The notes beneath the pieces were generated by a model. It ran no database searches, had not been told where the DNA came from, and worked only from the letters and a program-made list of their open reading frames with translations. A DNA stretch of 64,000 nt from Neorhizobium huautlense (lineage in GTDB: Bacteria > Pseudomonadota > Alphaproteobacteria > Rhizobiales > Rhizobiaceae), in NCBI RefSeq assembly GCF_002968575.1, contig NZ_PVBM01000005.1:124001-188000 (forward strand). Reading direction: 5' to 3'. Position numbers and translations under genes: made by a program. This document shows positions 18,563-27,794 of the stretch, in pieces (position 1 is the first letter of the stretch; every line of letters starts with the position of its first letter).

Positions 18563-18582
18563 ATGGGTGGAAATCCACCCAT
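18563..18582. promoter_or_regulatory. Perfect palindrome, probable upstream activator site for the DctD-like regulator
   Basis: ATGGGTGGA-AA-TCCACCCAT, two perfect 9-nt arms, lies 12 nt after the regulator gene and 177 nt before tctC. The arm TCCACCCAT recurs at 18606-18614, exactly 32 nt later, or about three helical turns. This arrangement is typical of tandem enhancer sites bound on one face of DNA by sigma-54 activators. The assignment to this regulator is inference. Confidence 0.6.
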
Positions 18583-18597
18583 GCTTTTGGTGCCTTG

Positions 18598-18619
18598 TGG
18601 CCCAATCCACCCATGGTGC
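18598..18619. promoter_or_regulatory. Second, imperfect activator-site copy upstream of tctC
   Basis: TCCACCCAT at 18606-18614 repeats one arm of the palindrome at 18563-18582. The left arm here is degenerate (TGG before CCCAA), and CACC-CAT-GGTG gives a short local dyad. No -24/-12 sequence with the exact GG-N10-GC spacing was found between here and tctC. Confidence 0.45.
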
Positions 18620-18758
18620 AACGCATCAAAGCTAGAAAAAACGATTTAGTACTTTTCAAATGATTGCACCTGCCCAGCGCATTGGCGCAGATTTCCGGCA
18701 GGTTGGCGCCGGAGGACTTGAGCGCTGACTGTGCTCTATTTCATCCTGGAGGACCCCG

Positions 18759-19742
18759 ATGAAAACCCTGAACGCCTTTATTGGCGCTACCGCTCTTGCG
18801 GCGCTTTCGCTTTTCTCCGCTTCCGCCAATGCCGCCGGTTATCCGGAGCGGCAGATCACCATGGTGGTTCCGTTTGCGGCCGGCGGCCCAACCGACACGG
18901 TTGCCCGTCTGGTAGCTGAATCCATGTCGAAGAATCTCGGCCAGCAGATCATCGTCGAAAACGTTGGCGGTGCCGGCGGCACGCTCGGCGCGGGCCGCGT
19001 GGCCAGCGCCGACCCGGACGGCTACACGGTTCTGCTCCACCATATTGGCATGGCGACCAGCGCCACCCTCTACCGCAAGCTTTCCTACGACACGCTGAAC
19101 GCTTTCGACTATGTCGGTCTCGTCACCGAAGTTCCGATGACGCTGCTTGCCCGCAAGGACATGGAAGCGAAGGATCTCAAGGGACTGATCGAATACGCCA
19201 AGGCCAATGCGGATAAGGTTACCGTTGCGAATGCCGGCATCGGCGCTGCCTCGCATCTTTGCGGCATGCTCTTCATGAGCGCGATCGAGACGCCCCTTGT
19301 CACGGTTCCCTACAAGGGCACCGGTCCGGCCATGACCGATCTTCTCGGCGGACAGGTCGATATCATGTGCGACCAGACGACCAACACCACCAAGCAGATC
19401 CAGGGCGGTACGGTCAAGGCCTATGCGGTCACGTCGCCGGAACGCCTCGACGTTCTGAAAGATCTTCCGACTGTCACCGAAGCCGGCTTGCCGGGACTGA
19501 CGGTGGGTATCTGGCACGGCATCTACACGCCGAAGGGCACCCCTAAGGAAGCGATCGACAAGCTCAGCGCTGCATTGAAGGTCGCGCTGAAGGACCCGAA
19601 CGTCGCCGCCCGCTTCGCCGAACTCGGCACGGAGCCCTCGTCCGAGAACGATGCCACTCCGGAAGCGCTGAAGGCCAAGCTTGAAGGCGAAATCACCCGC
19701 TGGAAGCCGATCATCGAGGCTGCTGGACAATACGCCGACTAA
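18759..19742 (+). CDS. tctC: TctC/Bug-family solute-binding protein
   Basis: 327 residues with an N-terminal signal peptide (MKTLNAFIGATALAALSLF to ANA). The mature start YPERQITMVVPFAAGGPTDTVAR is the classic Bug/TctC ligand-binding region, and VENVGGAGGTLGAGRVA and GHDP-like turns follow. It captures a tri- or dicarboxylate such as citrate in the periplasm for the TctAB carrier. CTGGAGGA lies 8 nt before the ATG. It is followed by a stem-loop (19786-19818) and then tctB, which fits a higher level of the binding protein than of the membrane subunits. Confidence 0.92.
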   Translation: MKTLNAFIGATALAALSLFSASANAAGYPERQITMVVPFAAGGPTDTVARLVAESMSKNLGQQIIVENVGGAGGTLGAGRVASADPDGYTVLLHHIGMATSATLYRKLSYDTLNAFDYVGLVTEVPMTLLARKDMEAKDLKGLIEYAKANADKVTVANAGIGAASHLCGMLFMSAIETPLVTVPYKGTGPAMTDLLGGQVDIMCDQTTNTTKQIQGGTVKAYAVTSPERLDVLKDLPTVTEAGLPGLTVGIWHGIYTPKGTPKEAIDKLSAALKVALKDPNVAARFAELGTEPSSENDATPEALKAKLEGEITRWKPIIEAAGQYAD

Positions 19743-19785
19743 GCTGCACCATCGGCTGAGGCTTTCATTCGGTTCGCGTCTTTCC

Positions 19786-19818
19786 AATCCCTCTCCTCCA
19801 CTCCGGAGGGGAGGGATT
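19786..19818 (+). terminator. Stem-loop between tctC and tctB
   Basis: AATCCCTCTCCTCC at 19786-19799 pairs with GGAGGGGAGGGATT at 19805-19818 (one G-U pair) around a 5-nt loop. There is no clear U-run after it, so it may act as an mRNA stabiliser or partial terminator after the binding-protein gene. Confidence 0.55.
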
Positions 19819-19934
19819 CTCTAAAGAAAAACGGTGTGAACGGTTTGGTGGCCGGCCCTTCGTCATCCTCGTCCAAGAGGATCCGTTGACCAGGTGATCT
19901 TGGCCATCCGCTCTTCGATCCATACGGAGACACC

Positions 19935-20396
19935 ATGAATTCGCTGAAATTCGACACCACCAATCTGATCTGCGGACTGCTGTTCGTCCTGACGGGCATC
20001 TACTTCGCCTATCAGGCCTTCGAGCTCGAACTCGGTACGGCATTTCGCATGGGCCCGGGATATTTCCCGTTCATTCTCGCCTGCGCGCTGATGCTGTTCG
20101 GAGTCATCATCCTCGTTCAGGCCGCGCGCGTCCATGGTGAGCCGATCGGCCATATCGCCTGGCGCGGGATGCTCTTCATCCTGCCGGCACCGATCTTTTT
20201 CGGCCTCACCGTGCGGGGCCTCGGCTTCGTGCCGGCGCTGTTCTTCACGGCATTGATCGCATCGTTTGCATCAGGGCGGATGAAGCCTCTGACGGCGGTT
20301 GTTCTCTCCGCCGCCTTGACGGTTTTCGCAGTCGCGGTCTTCATCTACGGCCTCGGCCTCCCGTTCCGCAGTTTCGGCCCCTGGCTCGGTCTTTGA
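19935..20396 (+). CDS. tctB: TctB-family small membrane subunit
   Basis: 153 residues with four hydrophobic segments. The first region (LICGLLFVLTGIYFAYQAF) followed by RMGPGYFPFILACALMLFG is the TctB signature (a Gly-Pro-Gly-Tyr-Phe-Pro turn). It is the small subunit of a sodium- or proton-driven tripartite tricarboxylate transporter. It sits 10 nt before tctA and 192 nt after tctC. Confidence 0.9.
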   Translation: MNSLKFDTTNLICGLLFVLTGIYFAYQAFELELGTAFRMGPGYFPFILACALMLFGVIILVQAARVHGEPIGHIAWRGMLFILPAPIFFGLTVRGLGFVPALFFTALIASFASGRMKPLTAVVLSAALTVFAVAVFIYGLGLPFRSFGPWLGL

Positions 20397-20406
20397 GGTG
20401 TGAGTG

Positions 20407-21912
20407 ATGGATCTGTTCAGTAATCTCGCGCTCGGCTTCGCGACCGCAACCTCTCTGGAAAACCTGTTCTTCTGCCTGATCGGCGTGCTGCTCGGCACCC
20501 TGATCGGCGTGCTGCCGGGTATCGGCGCCACTGCGACGATCGCCATGCTGCTGCCGATCACGTTTCAGCTGGAGCCGGTCTCTTCGCTGATCATGCTCGC
20601 CGGTATCTATTACGGCGCGCAATACGGCGGCTCCACCACGGCGATCCTCATCAACATGCCGGGTGAATCCTCCTCTGCCGTCACGGCCATCGACGGCTAT
20701 CAGATGGCGCGCAAGGGCAAGGCGGGTGCAGCACTCGCGATCGCGGCGATCGGCTCGTTCTTCGCCGGCACCGTTTCGACCTTCCTGGTAGCGATCTTTG
20801 CGCCGCCGCTCACCGAAATCGCACTGCAGTTCGGCGCGGCCGAATATTTCTCCCTGATGGTCGTCGGCCTGGTGTCCTCGATTGCATTGGCGCACGGTTC
20901 GATCGTCAAGGCGCTGGCGATGGTGGCGCTCGGCCTGTTGCTGGGGCTCGTCGGCACCGACATCTACACCGGAACGCCGCGCTTCACGCTCGGCATTCGT
21001 GAGTATGCCGACGGCCTGAATTTCGTTGCCGTCGCGGTCGGTGTCTTCGGTATCGCGGAAATTCTTCGCAATCTCGAAAACGAAAAGAGCCGGTCGGTGC
21101 TGGTGTCGAAGGTCAGCGGCCTGCTGCCGACCAAGGAGGACTTCCGGGCGATGGTCGCGCCGGTTTTGCGCGGCACCGTCATCGGCTCGATCCTCGGTAT
21201 CCTGCCGGGCGGCGGTGCAATCCTTGCGGCTTTCGCCTCCTACACGGTGGAAAAGAAGGTCTCGAAGAACCCGCAGGAATTCGGCCAGGGAGCTGTAGCG
21301 GGCGTCGCCGGACCTGAATCGGCCAACAATGCCGGTGCGCAGACCTCCTTCATTCCGCTTTTGACCCTCGGCATTCCGGCCAATCCGGTCATGGCGCTGA
21401 TGATCGGCGCGATGATCATCCAGGGCATCGTGCCGGGTCCGAATGTTGCTGTCGAGCAGCCGGCCCTCTTCTGGGGCATCATCGCCTCCATGTGGATCGG
21501 CAATCTGATGCTCGTCGTCCTCAACCTGCCGCTCATCGGGCTGTGGGTGAAGCTGTTGACTATCCCTTACTACGTGTTGTTCCCGATCATCATGGCCTTC
21601 TGCTCGATCGGGGTCTACAGCGTCAATTCGAACGTCTACGATCTCTACTCCGTGGCCTTCTTCGGCTTCATCGGCTACGTGCTGGTCAAGCTCCGCTGCG
21701 AGCCCGCGCCGCTGCTGCTCGGCTTCGTACTCGGGCCGCTTCTGGAAGAGAATCTGAGGCGCGCGATGATCCTGTCGCGCGGCGATCCGACAACGTTCGT
21801 CACGCGTCCGATCAGCGCCGGCCTTCTCTTCGTCGCAGCGCTGGTCCTCGTCGTCGTCTTCCTGCCGAGCGTCAAGAAGAAACGCGAGGAAGTCTTCGTC
21901 GAAGAGGATTGA
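20407..21912 (+). CDS. tctA: TctA-family large membrane subunit
   Basis: 501 residues from ATG 20407, with GAGGTG upstream. About twelve hydrophobic segments. GTLIGVLPGIGATATIAMLLP near the N-terminus and the repeat-like IGSILGILPGGGAILAAF in the second half are the duplicated TctA motifs, and YYGAQYGGSTTAILINMPGE is also typical. It forms the transport channel with TctB and takes substrate from TctC. Its stop is followed by a strong stem-loop shared with the convergent lacI-type gene. Confidence 0.93.
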   Translation: MDLFSNLALGFATATSLENLFFCLIGVLLGTLIGVLPGIGATATIAMLLPITFQLEPVSSLIMLAGIYYGAQYGGSTTAILINMPGESSSAVTAIDGYQMARKGKAGAALAIAAIGSFFAGTVSTFLVAIFAPPLTEIALQFGAAEYFSLMVVGLVSSIALAHGSIVKALAMVALGLLLGLVGTDIYTGTPRFTLGIREYADGLNFVAVAVGVFGIAEILRNLENEKSRSVLVSKVSGLLPTKEDFRAMVAPVLRGTVIGSILGILPGGGAILAAFASYTVEKKVSKNPQEFGQGAVAGVAGPESANNAGAQTSFIPLLTLGIPANPVMALMIGAMIIQGIVPGPNVAVEQPALFWGIIASMWIGNLMLVVLNLPLIGLWVKLLTIPYYVLFPIIMAFCSIGVYSVNSNVYDLYSVAFFGFIGYVLVKLRCEPAPLLLGFVLGPLLEENLRRAMILSRGDPTTFVTRPISAGLLFVAALVLVVVFLPSVKKKREEVFVEED

Positions 21913-21918
21913 GAACCG

Positions 21919-21950
21919 GGTGCTCCGGACCTCAGACGGTCTGGAGCACC
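21919..21950. terminator. Bidirectional stem-loop between tctA and the LacI-type gene
   Basis: GGTGCTCCGGACC at 21919-21931 pairs with GGTCTGGAGCACC at 21938-21950 with one mismatch and a 6-nt loop. It begins 6 nt after the tctA stop and covers the stop codon of the convergent regulator, so it can end transcription from both sides. Confidence 0.6.
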
Positions 21951-22984
21951 CGCATTTCGTCGATGGGCTGGGGGCCGCCGATACGCTTCAGAAGCAGGCG
22001 GCCCATCAGCAGCCCGGCCTCCGCCAGGTCCTCGTAGATGGTTTCGACCCGCGGCCTGATCTGGTCGAAAAGGCCGGAGGTTTGTTTGGCCACCAGGCGC
22101 ACATCCTTCCCCAGTTCGAGATGATGGTCATAGGCTGCGGCCATGACCGATAGAGCAGAAACCTCCCCGCCGCAGATAAAGCCATCCGGCCGTCCCGGCT
22201 CGCCCATCCGGCGGAAAAGATAATCGCGGATATCGTCCGATCCGCTGTCGAGCGTAACGTCTCTGGCGATCTCGAACGCGACCCCTTCCTCCCGCACGGC
22301 TGTCATGAAACCGTGCCGCATGTGATGGGCGAACGTGAAACGCTCGGGCGGCAGGATGATGAACAGCTTCCTGCAGCCCGCCGCGATCAGTTTTCGCGCC
22401 GCCAGATAGGCAAAACCATAGTTGTCGTAATCGACGTATGGATGGGCGGTCGCCAGTTCCGTCCGACCGTGACAGATAAATGGAAAATTGTTTTCCATCA
22501 GCAGTTTTACGCGTTCGTCCGACGGTTCGGTCCGGGTGAAGATAATGCCGTCGGCCATGCGGTTACGCATGATATGCCGGACCGGGTCGGCCTGCGGCGT
22601 GTCGGAGAAATGCGGCGTGATGACAAGGTGATAAGGTGTGCCGCGGAGCGCTTCCGTCAGCCCTTTGATCATAGAGGTGGCATAGCTCAGGATTTCCTCG
22701 TGAGGATCGAGGACGAGGCTGATGACGTTGGTGCGGCCTGTACGCAGGCGTTGGGCGGCACGGTCGGGCAGATAACCGATCTCGCTTGCCACCTGCCGCA
22801 CCCGCTGGCGTGTCTCCAGGGCTATCTGCGGCGCATCGGCGAGCGCACGCGACACCGTGGTGACGGCAAGGCCCGTCAATTCGGCGATGGTTTTCAGGGT
22901 GGGCTTCGCGTTGCCGCCGGCTTGCCCGGATTCCCGCTCCGGCTTCGCCCGCCGACCCTTCTCCCCCAGGTCTCCCAGCGACAT
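21932..22984 (-). CDS. LacI-family transcriptional regulator
   Basis: 350 residues from ATG 22984, chosen for the GGAGGAAGAAGGAG stretch directly upstream. After a 25-residue polar leader, PTLKTIAELTGLAVTTVSRAL is the LacI helix-turn-helix, followed by the hinge helix region (YLPDRAAQRLRTGRTN). The rest is a periplasmic-binding-protein-like sugar sensor (ADGIIFTRTEPSD, DGFICGGEVSA). It is divergent from the sugar ABC transporter and very probably represses it through the two 18-bp sites at 23029-23046 and 23183-23200. Confidence 0.9.
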   Translation of the reverse strand: MSLGDLGEKGRRAKPERESGQAGGNAKPTLKTIAELTGLAVTTVSRALADAPQIALETRQRVRQVASEIGYLPDRAAQRLRTGRTNVISLVLDPHEEILSYATSMIKGLTEALRGTPYHLVITPHFSDTPQADPVRHIMRNRMADGIIFTRTEPSDERVKLLMENNFPFICHGRTELATAHPYVDYDNYGFAYLAARKLIAAGCRKLFIILPPERFTFAHHMRHGFMTAVREEGVAFEIARDVTLDSGSDDIRDYLFRRMGEPGRPDGFICGGEVSALSVMAAAYDHHLELGKDVRLVAKQTSGLFDQIRPRVETIYEDLAEAGLLMGRLLLKRIGGPQPIDEMRVLQTV

Positions 22985-23028
22985 CTCCTTCTTCCTCCGT
23001 TCCCGCCCAAAAAACCAAGGCAAGCGTC

Positions 23029-23046
23029 ATCTATATCGTTACAAAT
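23029..23046. promoter_or_regulatory. LacI-type operator candidate near the regulator gene
   Basis: ATCTATATCGTTACAAAT matches the site at 23183-23200 at 16 of 18 positions. It lies 45 nt upstream of the regulator start, so it may give autoregulation or DNA looping with the second site 154 nt away. Confidence 0.6.
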
Positions 23047-23168
23047 TTTTTCGGCTACGCGGAATTTTTTCTCGATTCGGGAGAAAAATTTCGAGTTTGG
23101 GGGAAATTCGCATTTAATTCAATCTGTTATCGGTATGTCCGATTGCTGTAGAAATCTCCGTGTCCGGG

Positions 23169-23200
23169 TTGACACCCACCGCATTTATATCGTTATAAAT
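23169..23200 (+). promoter_or_regulatory. Promoter and overlapping operator of the sugar ABC operon
   Basis: TTGACA at 23169-23174 is followed at 17-18 nt by TTATAA-like bases, giving a sigma-70 type promoter. The -10 region lies inside ATTTATA-TCGT-TATAAAT (23183-23200), a perfect 7-bp-arm palindrome. Binding of the LacI-type protein there would block the promoter. Confidence 0.6.
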
Positions 23201-23243
23201 CGAAATATCCGGAGAGGAGCCCGGATGCAAAGGGAGATTCTCA

Positions 23244-24500
23244 ATGAATATTCGAATGATCAGAAAACTCGCCGCCGGTGCGGCGATCATCGCTCTGACG
23301 GCCGGTGCCGCCAAGGCAGCCGAAAGCGTCGAAGTCCTTCACTGGTGGACCTCGGGCGGCGAAGCGGCGGCGCTCAACGTCTTGAAGGAAAACCTGCAGA
23401 AGGAAGGCGTTGCCTGGAAGGACATGCCGGTTGCCGGCGGTGCAGGTTCTGCGGCGATGACGGCTCTGCGCGCCCGCGTCACCGCCGGCGATCCGCCGAC
23501 CGCCGTTCAGCTCCTCGGTTTCGACCTGAAGGACTGGGCGGAAATGGGCGTTGCCGCAAACCTCGACGAACTCGCCACCAAGGAAGGCTGGGACAAGGTC
23601 ATTCCGGCTGCACTCCAGGACTTTTCCAAGTATGACGGCCACTGGATCGCGGCTCCGGTGAACATCCACTCCACCAACTGGCTGTGGATCAACAAGGCCG
23701 CCCTCGACAAGGCCGGCGGCAAGGTTCCGACCAATATCGACGAGTTCATCGCCCTGCTCGACAACTTCAAGGGCCAGGGCCTTACCGCGCTCGCTCATGG
23801 CGGCGTTCCGTGGCAGGACGGTACGCTCTGGGAAGCGGTCGTTCTCTCCGTCGGCGGTCCGGACTTCTACAAGAAGGCCGTTCTCGACCTCGATCCGGCT
23901 TCGCTTTCCGGCGACACGATGAAGAAGGTCTTCGACACCATGTCGAAGCTCAGGACCTATTTCGACCAGAATTTCTCGGGTCGCGAATGGAACCTCTCCA
24001 CCGCCATGGTCATCGAGGGCAAGTCCGGCGCCCAGCAGATGGGCGATTGGTCGAAGGGCGAGTGGCTGCGCGCCAACAAGAAGCCGGGCACCGACTTTGT
24101 CTGCATCCGCTTCCCCGGCACGCAAGGGTCCGTTCTCTTCAATGCCGACCAGTTCATGATGTTCGACGTGGGTGACGATCAGCGTGCCGCACAGCTCAAG
24201 ATGGCTTCGGCCGTCGAAAATCCGGCATTCCAGATCGCTTTCAACACGGTGAAGGGTTCGGTACCTGCCCGTACCGACATCTCGGACGAGAAGTTCGACG
24301 ATTGCGGCAAGAAGGGCATGAAGGATCTGGCCGAAGCAGCCACCAAGGGCACGATGATGGGCTCGCTCGCCCATGGTTATGCCCAGCCGGCCGCCATCAA
24401 GGAAGCCATGCTCGACGTCATCACCCAGCATCTCAACGGCCAGCTCACGACCGACGCGGCGCTGAAGCGCCTGCCGGAAGCGGTCGCTGCCGCCAAGTGA
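23244..24500 (+). CDS. gtsA: Glucose/mannose-type ABC transporter substrate-binding protein
   Basis: 418 residues with a signal peptide (to AAKAA). [16 protein letters not shown], then AVAGGAG-like [25 protein letters not shown] and [18 protein letters not shown] match the GtsA-type glucose-binding protein of pseudomonads as I recall it, more closely than maltose or alpha-glucoside binders. It delivers sugar to GtsBC. It is the first gene of the operon and is followed by stem-loops in a 158-nt gap. The ligand (glucose, mannose or another hexose) is inferred from similarity only. Confidence 0.88.
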   Translation: MNIRMIRKLAAGAAIIALTAGAAKAAESVEVLHWWTSGGEAAALNVLKENLQKEGVAWKDMPVAGGAGSAAMTALRARVTAGDPPTAVQLLGFDLKDWAEMGVAANLDELATKEGWDKVIPAALQDFSKYDGHWIAAPVNIHSTNWLWINKAALDKAGGKVPTNIDEFIALLDNFKGQGLTALAHGGVPWQDGTLWEAVVLSVGGPDFYKKAVLDLDPASLSGDTMKKVFDTMSKLRTYFDQNFSGREWNLSTAMVIEGKSGAQQMGDWSKGEWLRANKKPGTDFVCIRFPGTQGSVLFNADQFMMFDVGDDQRAAQLKMASAVENPAFQIAFNTVKGSVPARTDISDEKFDDCGKKGMKDLAEAATKGTMMGSLAHGYAQPAAIKEAMLDVITQHLNGQLTTDAALKRLPEAVAAAK

Positions 24501-24513
24501 TGGCATAGTTGAA

Positions 24514-24573
24514 GGCTAAGGTGAGGGGGTTGCCGACGGCGATCCCCTTACTTGTAATTTCAGCATCTTAGCC
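24514..24573 (+). terminator. Stem-loops between gtsA and gtsB
   Basis: GGGGGTTGCC (24525-24534) can pair fully, with G-U pairs, with GGCGATCCCC (24538-24547) around a 3-nt loop. An outer pair GGCTAAG (24514-24520) and CTTAGCC (24567-24573) can enclose it. Such structures commonly limit read-through and protect the binding-protein mRNA. Confidence 0.5.
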
Positions 24574-24658
24574 AAAGGCTAGGTGTCAGATTTTGTTGGT
24601 GAGAGGATAGCTCACGTATCCTCGGAACTGTTATTCCTCCCGCCCTCATCCGGAGGTC

Positions 24659-25600
24659 ATGATGACGACAATCGAGCCGGTGCCCGCCCTGACGCCCAAT
24701 GGAATCCCAAAAAGACAGGGCCGATCATTTGCGGACGGATTGCGCAACGCGCTGCCGAAGATCGTCCTGGCGCCGTCGTTCGCGGTCATCCTGGTTTTCG
24801 TCTACGGGTTCATCCTCTGGACGATCTATCTGTCGTTCACGACCTCCCGCATCATGCCGGTCTACAAATGGGGCGGTTTTGACGCCTATTTCCGTCTCTG
24901 GTCGCAGCCCAACTGGTATGTGGCCATGCAGAATCTCGCAATCTTCGGCATTCTCTACATCGGCATCTGCATCGCGATCGGTCTGTTCATCGCTATCCTG
25001 ATGGACCAGCGGATCCGCGCCGAAGGCGTGTTGCGGCCGATCTTTCTCTATCCGATGGCGCTCTCCTTCGTCGTTACCGGCACGGCCTGGAAATGGTTCT
25101 TGAACCCCGGTCTCGGGCTTGAGAACACCATGCACAATCTCGGCTGGGAAAGCTTCAAGTTCGACTGGCTGGTCAATCCGAAAATGGCGATCTACACCGT
25201 CGTCATCGCCGGCGTCTGGCAGGCCTCGGGCTTTGTGATGGCGATGTTTCTCGCCGGCCTCCGCGGCATCGACGGGGAGATCGTCAAGGCGGCGCAGATC
25301 GACGGCGCCTCGACAGTATCCATCTATCGCCGCATCATCATTCCGCTCTTACGCCCCGTCTTCCTGTCCGCCTTCATCGTGCTCGCGCATATGGCGATCA
25401 AGTCCTATGATCTGGTTATCGCGCTGACCGGTGGCGGGCCGGGCAATGCGACCGAGCTGCCGTCCACCTTCATGTATTCCTATACCTTCACGCGCAACCA
25501 GATGGCCGTCGGTTCGGCGAGCGCCGTCATGATGCTGATGGGCATCACTGCGATCATCGTGCCCTATCTCTATTCGGAACTGCGGGAGAAGCAGTCATGA
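24659..25600 (+). CDS. gtsB: Sugar ABC transporter permease (MalF/UgpA type)
   Basis: 313 residues with six predicted membrane segments. The first is FAVILVFVYGFILWTIYLSF. The EAA loop with the Gly at its conserved place reads VKAAQIDGASTVSIYRRIIIPLLRP and contacts the ATPase. GGAGGT lies 1-4 nt before two adjacent ATG codons (24659 and 24662), and the second may be the true start. It overlaps gtsC by 4 nt. Confidence 0.92.
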   Translation: MMTTIEPVPALTPNGIPKRQGRSFADGLRNALPKIVLAPSFAVILVFVYGFILWTIYLSFTTSRIMPVYKWGGFDAYFRLWSQPNWYVAMQNLAIFGILYIGICIAIGLFIAILMDQRIRAEGVLRPIFLYPMALSFVVTGTAWKWFLNPGLGLENTMHNLGWESFKFDWLVNPKMAIYTVVIAGVWQASGFVMAMFLAGLRGIDGEIVKAAQIDGASTVSIYRRIIIPLLRPVFLSAFIVLAHMAIKSYDLVIALTGGGPGNATELPSTFMYSYTFTRNQMAVGSASAVMMLMGITAIIVPYLYSELREKQS

Positions 25601-26478
25601 GCGCGGCCAACGAAACCGTCAGCGCCGGCCAGGCCCGCGCCGCCCGCTATTTCATCTATGCGGCCCTCGTCGTGCTCGCACTCGTCTACCTCCTGCCGCT
25701 TTATGTGATGCTGATCACCTCGCTGAAGTCGCTCGACGAGATCCGCGGCGGCGACATGCTGGCCCTGCCGGGCTCCCCTTCGATCGCCGCCTGGGTCAAG
25801 GCCTGGGGCGAGGCCTGCATCGGGGTCAGCTGCGTCGGCATCAAGGGTTATTTCTGGAACTCCATCAAGATGGTGGTTCCGGCCGTGCTGATCTCGACGC
25901 TGCTCGGCGCCCTCAACGGATACGTGCTGACGAAATGGCGATTCCCCGGTCATAAACTGGTTTTCGGCATGATGCTGTTCGCCTGCTTCATTCCGTTCCA
26001 GGCGGTTTTGATTCCGATGGCGCGTCTTCTCGGTCTCCTCGGCCTTTCGAATTCCACCACGGGCCTCGTCATGGTGCACGTGATTTACGGCCTCGGCTTC
26101 ACGACGCTGTTCTTCCGCAACTATTACGAAGCTTTCCCAGACGAGCTGGTGAAGGCAGCGATGATCGACGGCGCCGGCTTCTTCCGTATCTTCTGGCGCA
26201 TCCTGCTGCCGAGTTCCGGGCCCATCATCGTCGTCACGATCATCTATCAGTTCACCAATATCTGGAACGACTTCCTGTTCGGCATTTCGTTTGCGGGCGG
26301 TGAGGCCTCACCGATGACGGTGGCGCTCAACAACCTCGTTTCCTCCTCCACCGGCGTCAAGGAATACAATGTCGACATGGCCGCGGCCGTGTTTGCGGCA
26401 TTGCCGACGCTGTTCGTTTATATCGTCGCCGGACGCTACTTCGTGCGCGGTCTGATGGCCGGCGCAGTCAAGGGCTGA
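25597..26478 (+). CDS. gtsC: Sugar ABC transporter permease (MalG/UgpE type)
   Basis: 293 residues with six membrane segments. The EAA loop reads VKAAMIDGAGFFRIFWRILLPSSGP. The N-terminal half has a soluble insertion around GEACIGVSCVGIKGYFWNS, typical of the glucose-type permeases. It starts inside the gtsB stop and is followed after 17 nt by the ATPase gene. Confidence 0.92.
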   Translation: MSAANETVSAGQARAARYFIYAALVVLALVYLLPLYVMLITSLKSLDEIRGGDMLALPGSPSIAAWVKAWGEACIGVSCVGIKGYFWNSIKMVVPAVLISTLLGALNGYVLTKWRFPGHKLVFGMMLFACFIPFQAVLIPMARLLGLLGLSNSTTGLVMVHVIYGLGFTTLFFRNYYEAFPDELVKAAMIDGAGFFRIFWRILLPSSGPIIVVTIIYQFTNIWNDFLFGISFAGGEASPMTVALNNLVSSSTGVKEYNVDMAAAVFAALPTLFVYIVAGRYFVRGLMAGAVKG

Positions 26479-26495
26479 CTTAGGGATAACCGTCA

Positions 26496-27602
26496 ATGAG
26501 CTTTCTTGAAATCAAGAACATTCGCAAGAAGATCGGCAATGTCGAGATCCTCAAGGGTATCGATATCGATCTGGAAAAGGGCGGCTTCCTGGTGCTCGTC
26601 GGCCCTTCAGGTTGCGGCAAGTCGACCCTCCTGAATGCCATCGCCGGTCTCCTGCCGCCGTCGTCCGGCGATATCGTCATCGACGGCCAGGTGATCAACG
26701 ACCTGCATCCCTCGCAGCGCGACATCGCCATGGTCTTTCAGTCCTACGCGCTTTATCCGAACATGACGGTGGAACAGAACATCGCGTTTGCGCTTGAAAT
26801 GCGCGGCATCGAGAAGGCGCAGCGCGAGGCCGCGGTAAAGCAGGTGGCTAAAACCCTGCAGATCGAGCACCTGCTGAAACGCCGTCCGAGCCAGCTTTCC
26901 GGCGGCCAGCGCCAGCGCGTCGCCATGGGCCGCGCGCTCGTTCGCCAGCCGCGGGTCTTCCTATTCGACGAACCGCTATCGAACCTCGATGCGAAGCTTC
27001 GTGTCGAGGTGCGGGCCGAGATCAAGGCGCTTCACCAGAACACCAACGCCACCATCGTCTATGTTACCCACGATCAGATCGAGGCGATGACGCTCGCCAC
27101 CAAGATCGTCGTCTTGAAGGAAGGCATGGTCCAGCAGGTCGGTACGCCGGCGGAGATCTACAATCACCCGGCCAACCTGTTCGTCGCCGACTTCATGGGC
27201 TCGCCGGCAATGAACATGCTGAAGGGCAAAGTGATGTCCGCCGCCGGCGCGCAGGGCATTTCGCTCTTCGGCAACGAAGGCGTCAAAGTCGCCATGCCGC
27301 CATCGGTTACGACAATCCTACCCGACGGCAAGGAAGTCATTCTCGGCCTGCGTCCGGAAACGATCACCGATGCCGGCCTGGTGGATCCCGAGGCGCGCGC
27401 CACGGCCCAGATCGCCGCCGACGTCATCATGGTCGAGCCGACCGGTTCGGATACTTTTGTCACCGGCAAGCTGGACGGCGCGAGCTTTACCGCCCGAACC
27501 CGCTCCGACGTGCAGGTGAAACTCGGCGAGAAGTTTCCCTTCTCCTTCAACCTGGACAAGGCCGTCGTCTTCGATCCCGAAAGTGGCAGCCGCATCGGCT
27601 GA
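26496..27602 (+). CDS. Sugar ABC transporter ATP-binding protein (MalK/UgpC type)
   Basis: 368 residues. Walker A is VGPSGCGKST, the Q-loop is MVFQSYALYPNMTV, the signature is LSGGQRQRVAMGRAL, Walker B is VFLFDEPLSNLDAKLR and the switch His follows in VTHDQIEAM. Residues 235-368 form the OB-fold regulatory domain of the MalK class (ILGLRPETI). It powers sugar import through the two permeases. It is the last gene of the operon. Confidence 0.93.
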   Translation: MSFLEIKNIRKKIGNVEILKGIDIDLEKGGFLVLVGPSGCGKSTLLNAIAGLLPPSSGDIVIDGQVINDLHPSQRDIAMVFQSYALYPNMTVEQNIAFALEMRGIEKAQREAAVKQVAKTLQIEHLLKRRPSQLSGGQRQRVAMGRALVRQPRVFLFDEPLSNLDAKLRVEVRAEIKALHQNTNATIVYVTHDQIEAMTLATKIVVLKEGMVQQVGTPAEIYNHPANLFVADFMGSPAMNMLKGKVMSAAGAQGISLFGNEGVKVAMPPSVTTILPDGKEVILGLRPETITDAGLVDPEARATAQIAADVIMVEPTGSDTFVTGKLDGASFTARTRSDVQVKLGEKFPFSFNLDKAVVFDPESGSRIG

Positions 27603-27719
27603 CGCGCCCGTCATTGACGTTTGCGCGATCAATCGGACGTGGCTCCGTCCGGGGCTGTTTCTCGCGAAGCCGCACTCTTGTCGACCACCGAATTCGAGGG
27701 CTTGGCTCCGCGAAAGCCC

Positions 27720-27744
27720 GGAACAATCCGGAGGAGGCTGCGTT
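27720..27744 (+). promoter_or_regulatory. EcfG-type stress promoter upstream of the BON protein gene
   Basis: GGAAC at 27720-27724, 16 nt, then CGTT at 27741-27744, a full match to the alphaproteobacterial general stress consensus. The BON gene starts 50 nt downstream. Confidence 0.8.
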
Positions 27745-27794
27745 CGGTTTGTGTTCCGTTTGGAACGGAACCAACCAGGTCGAGGAGACAAACA

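Noticed and set aside
18620..18758. Sigma-54 -24/-12 promoter before tctC
   Set aside because: Expected from the DctD-like regulator, but no GG-N10-GC with adjacent consensus bases was found; nearest candidates have spacing off by one.
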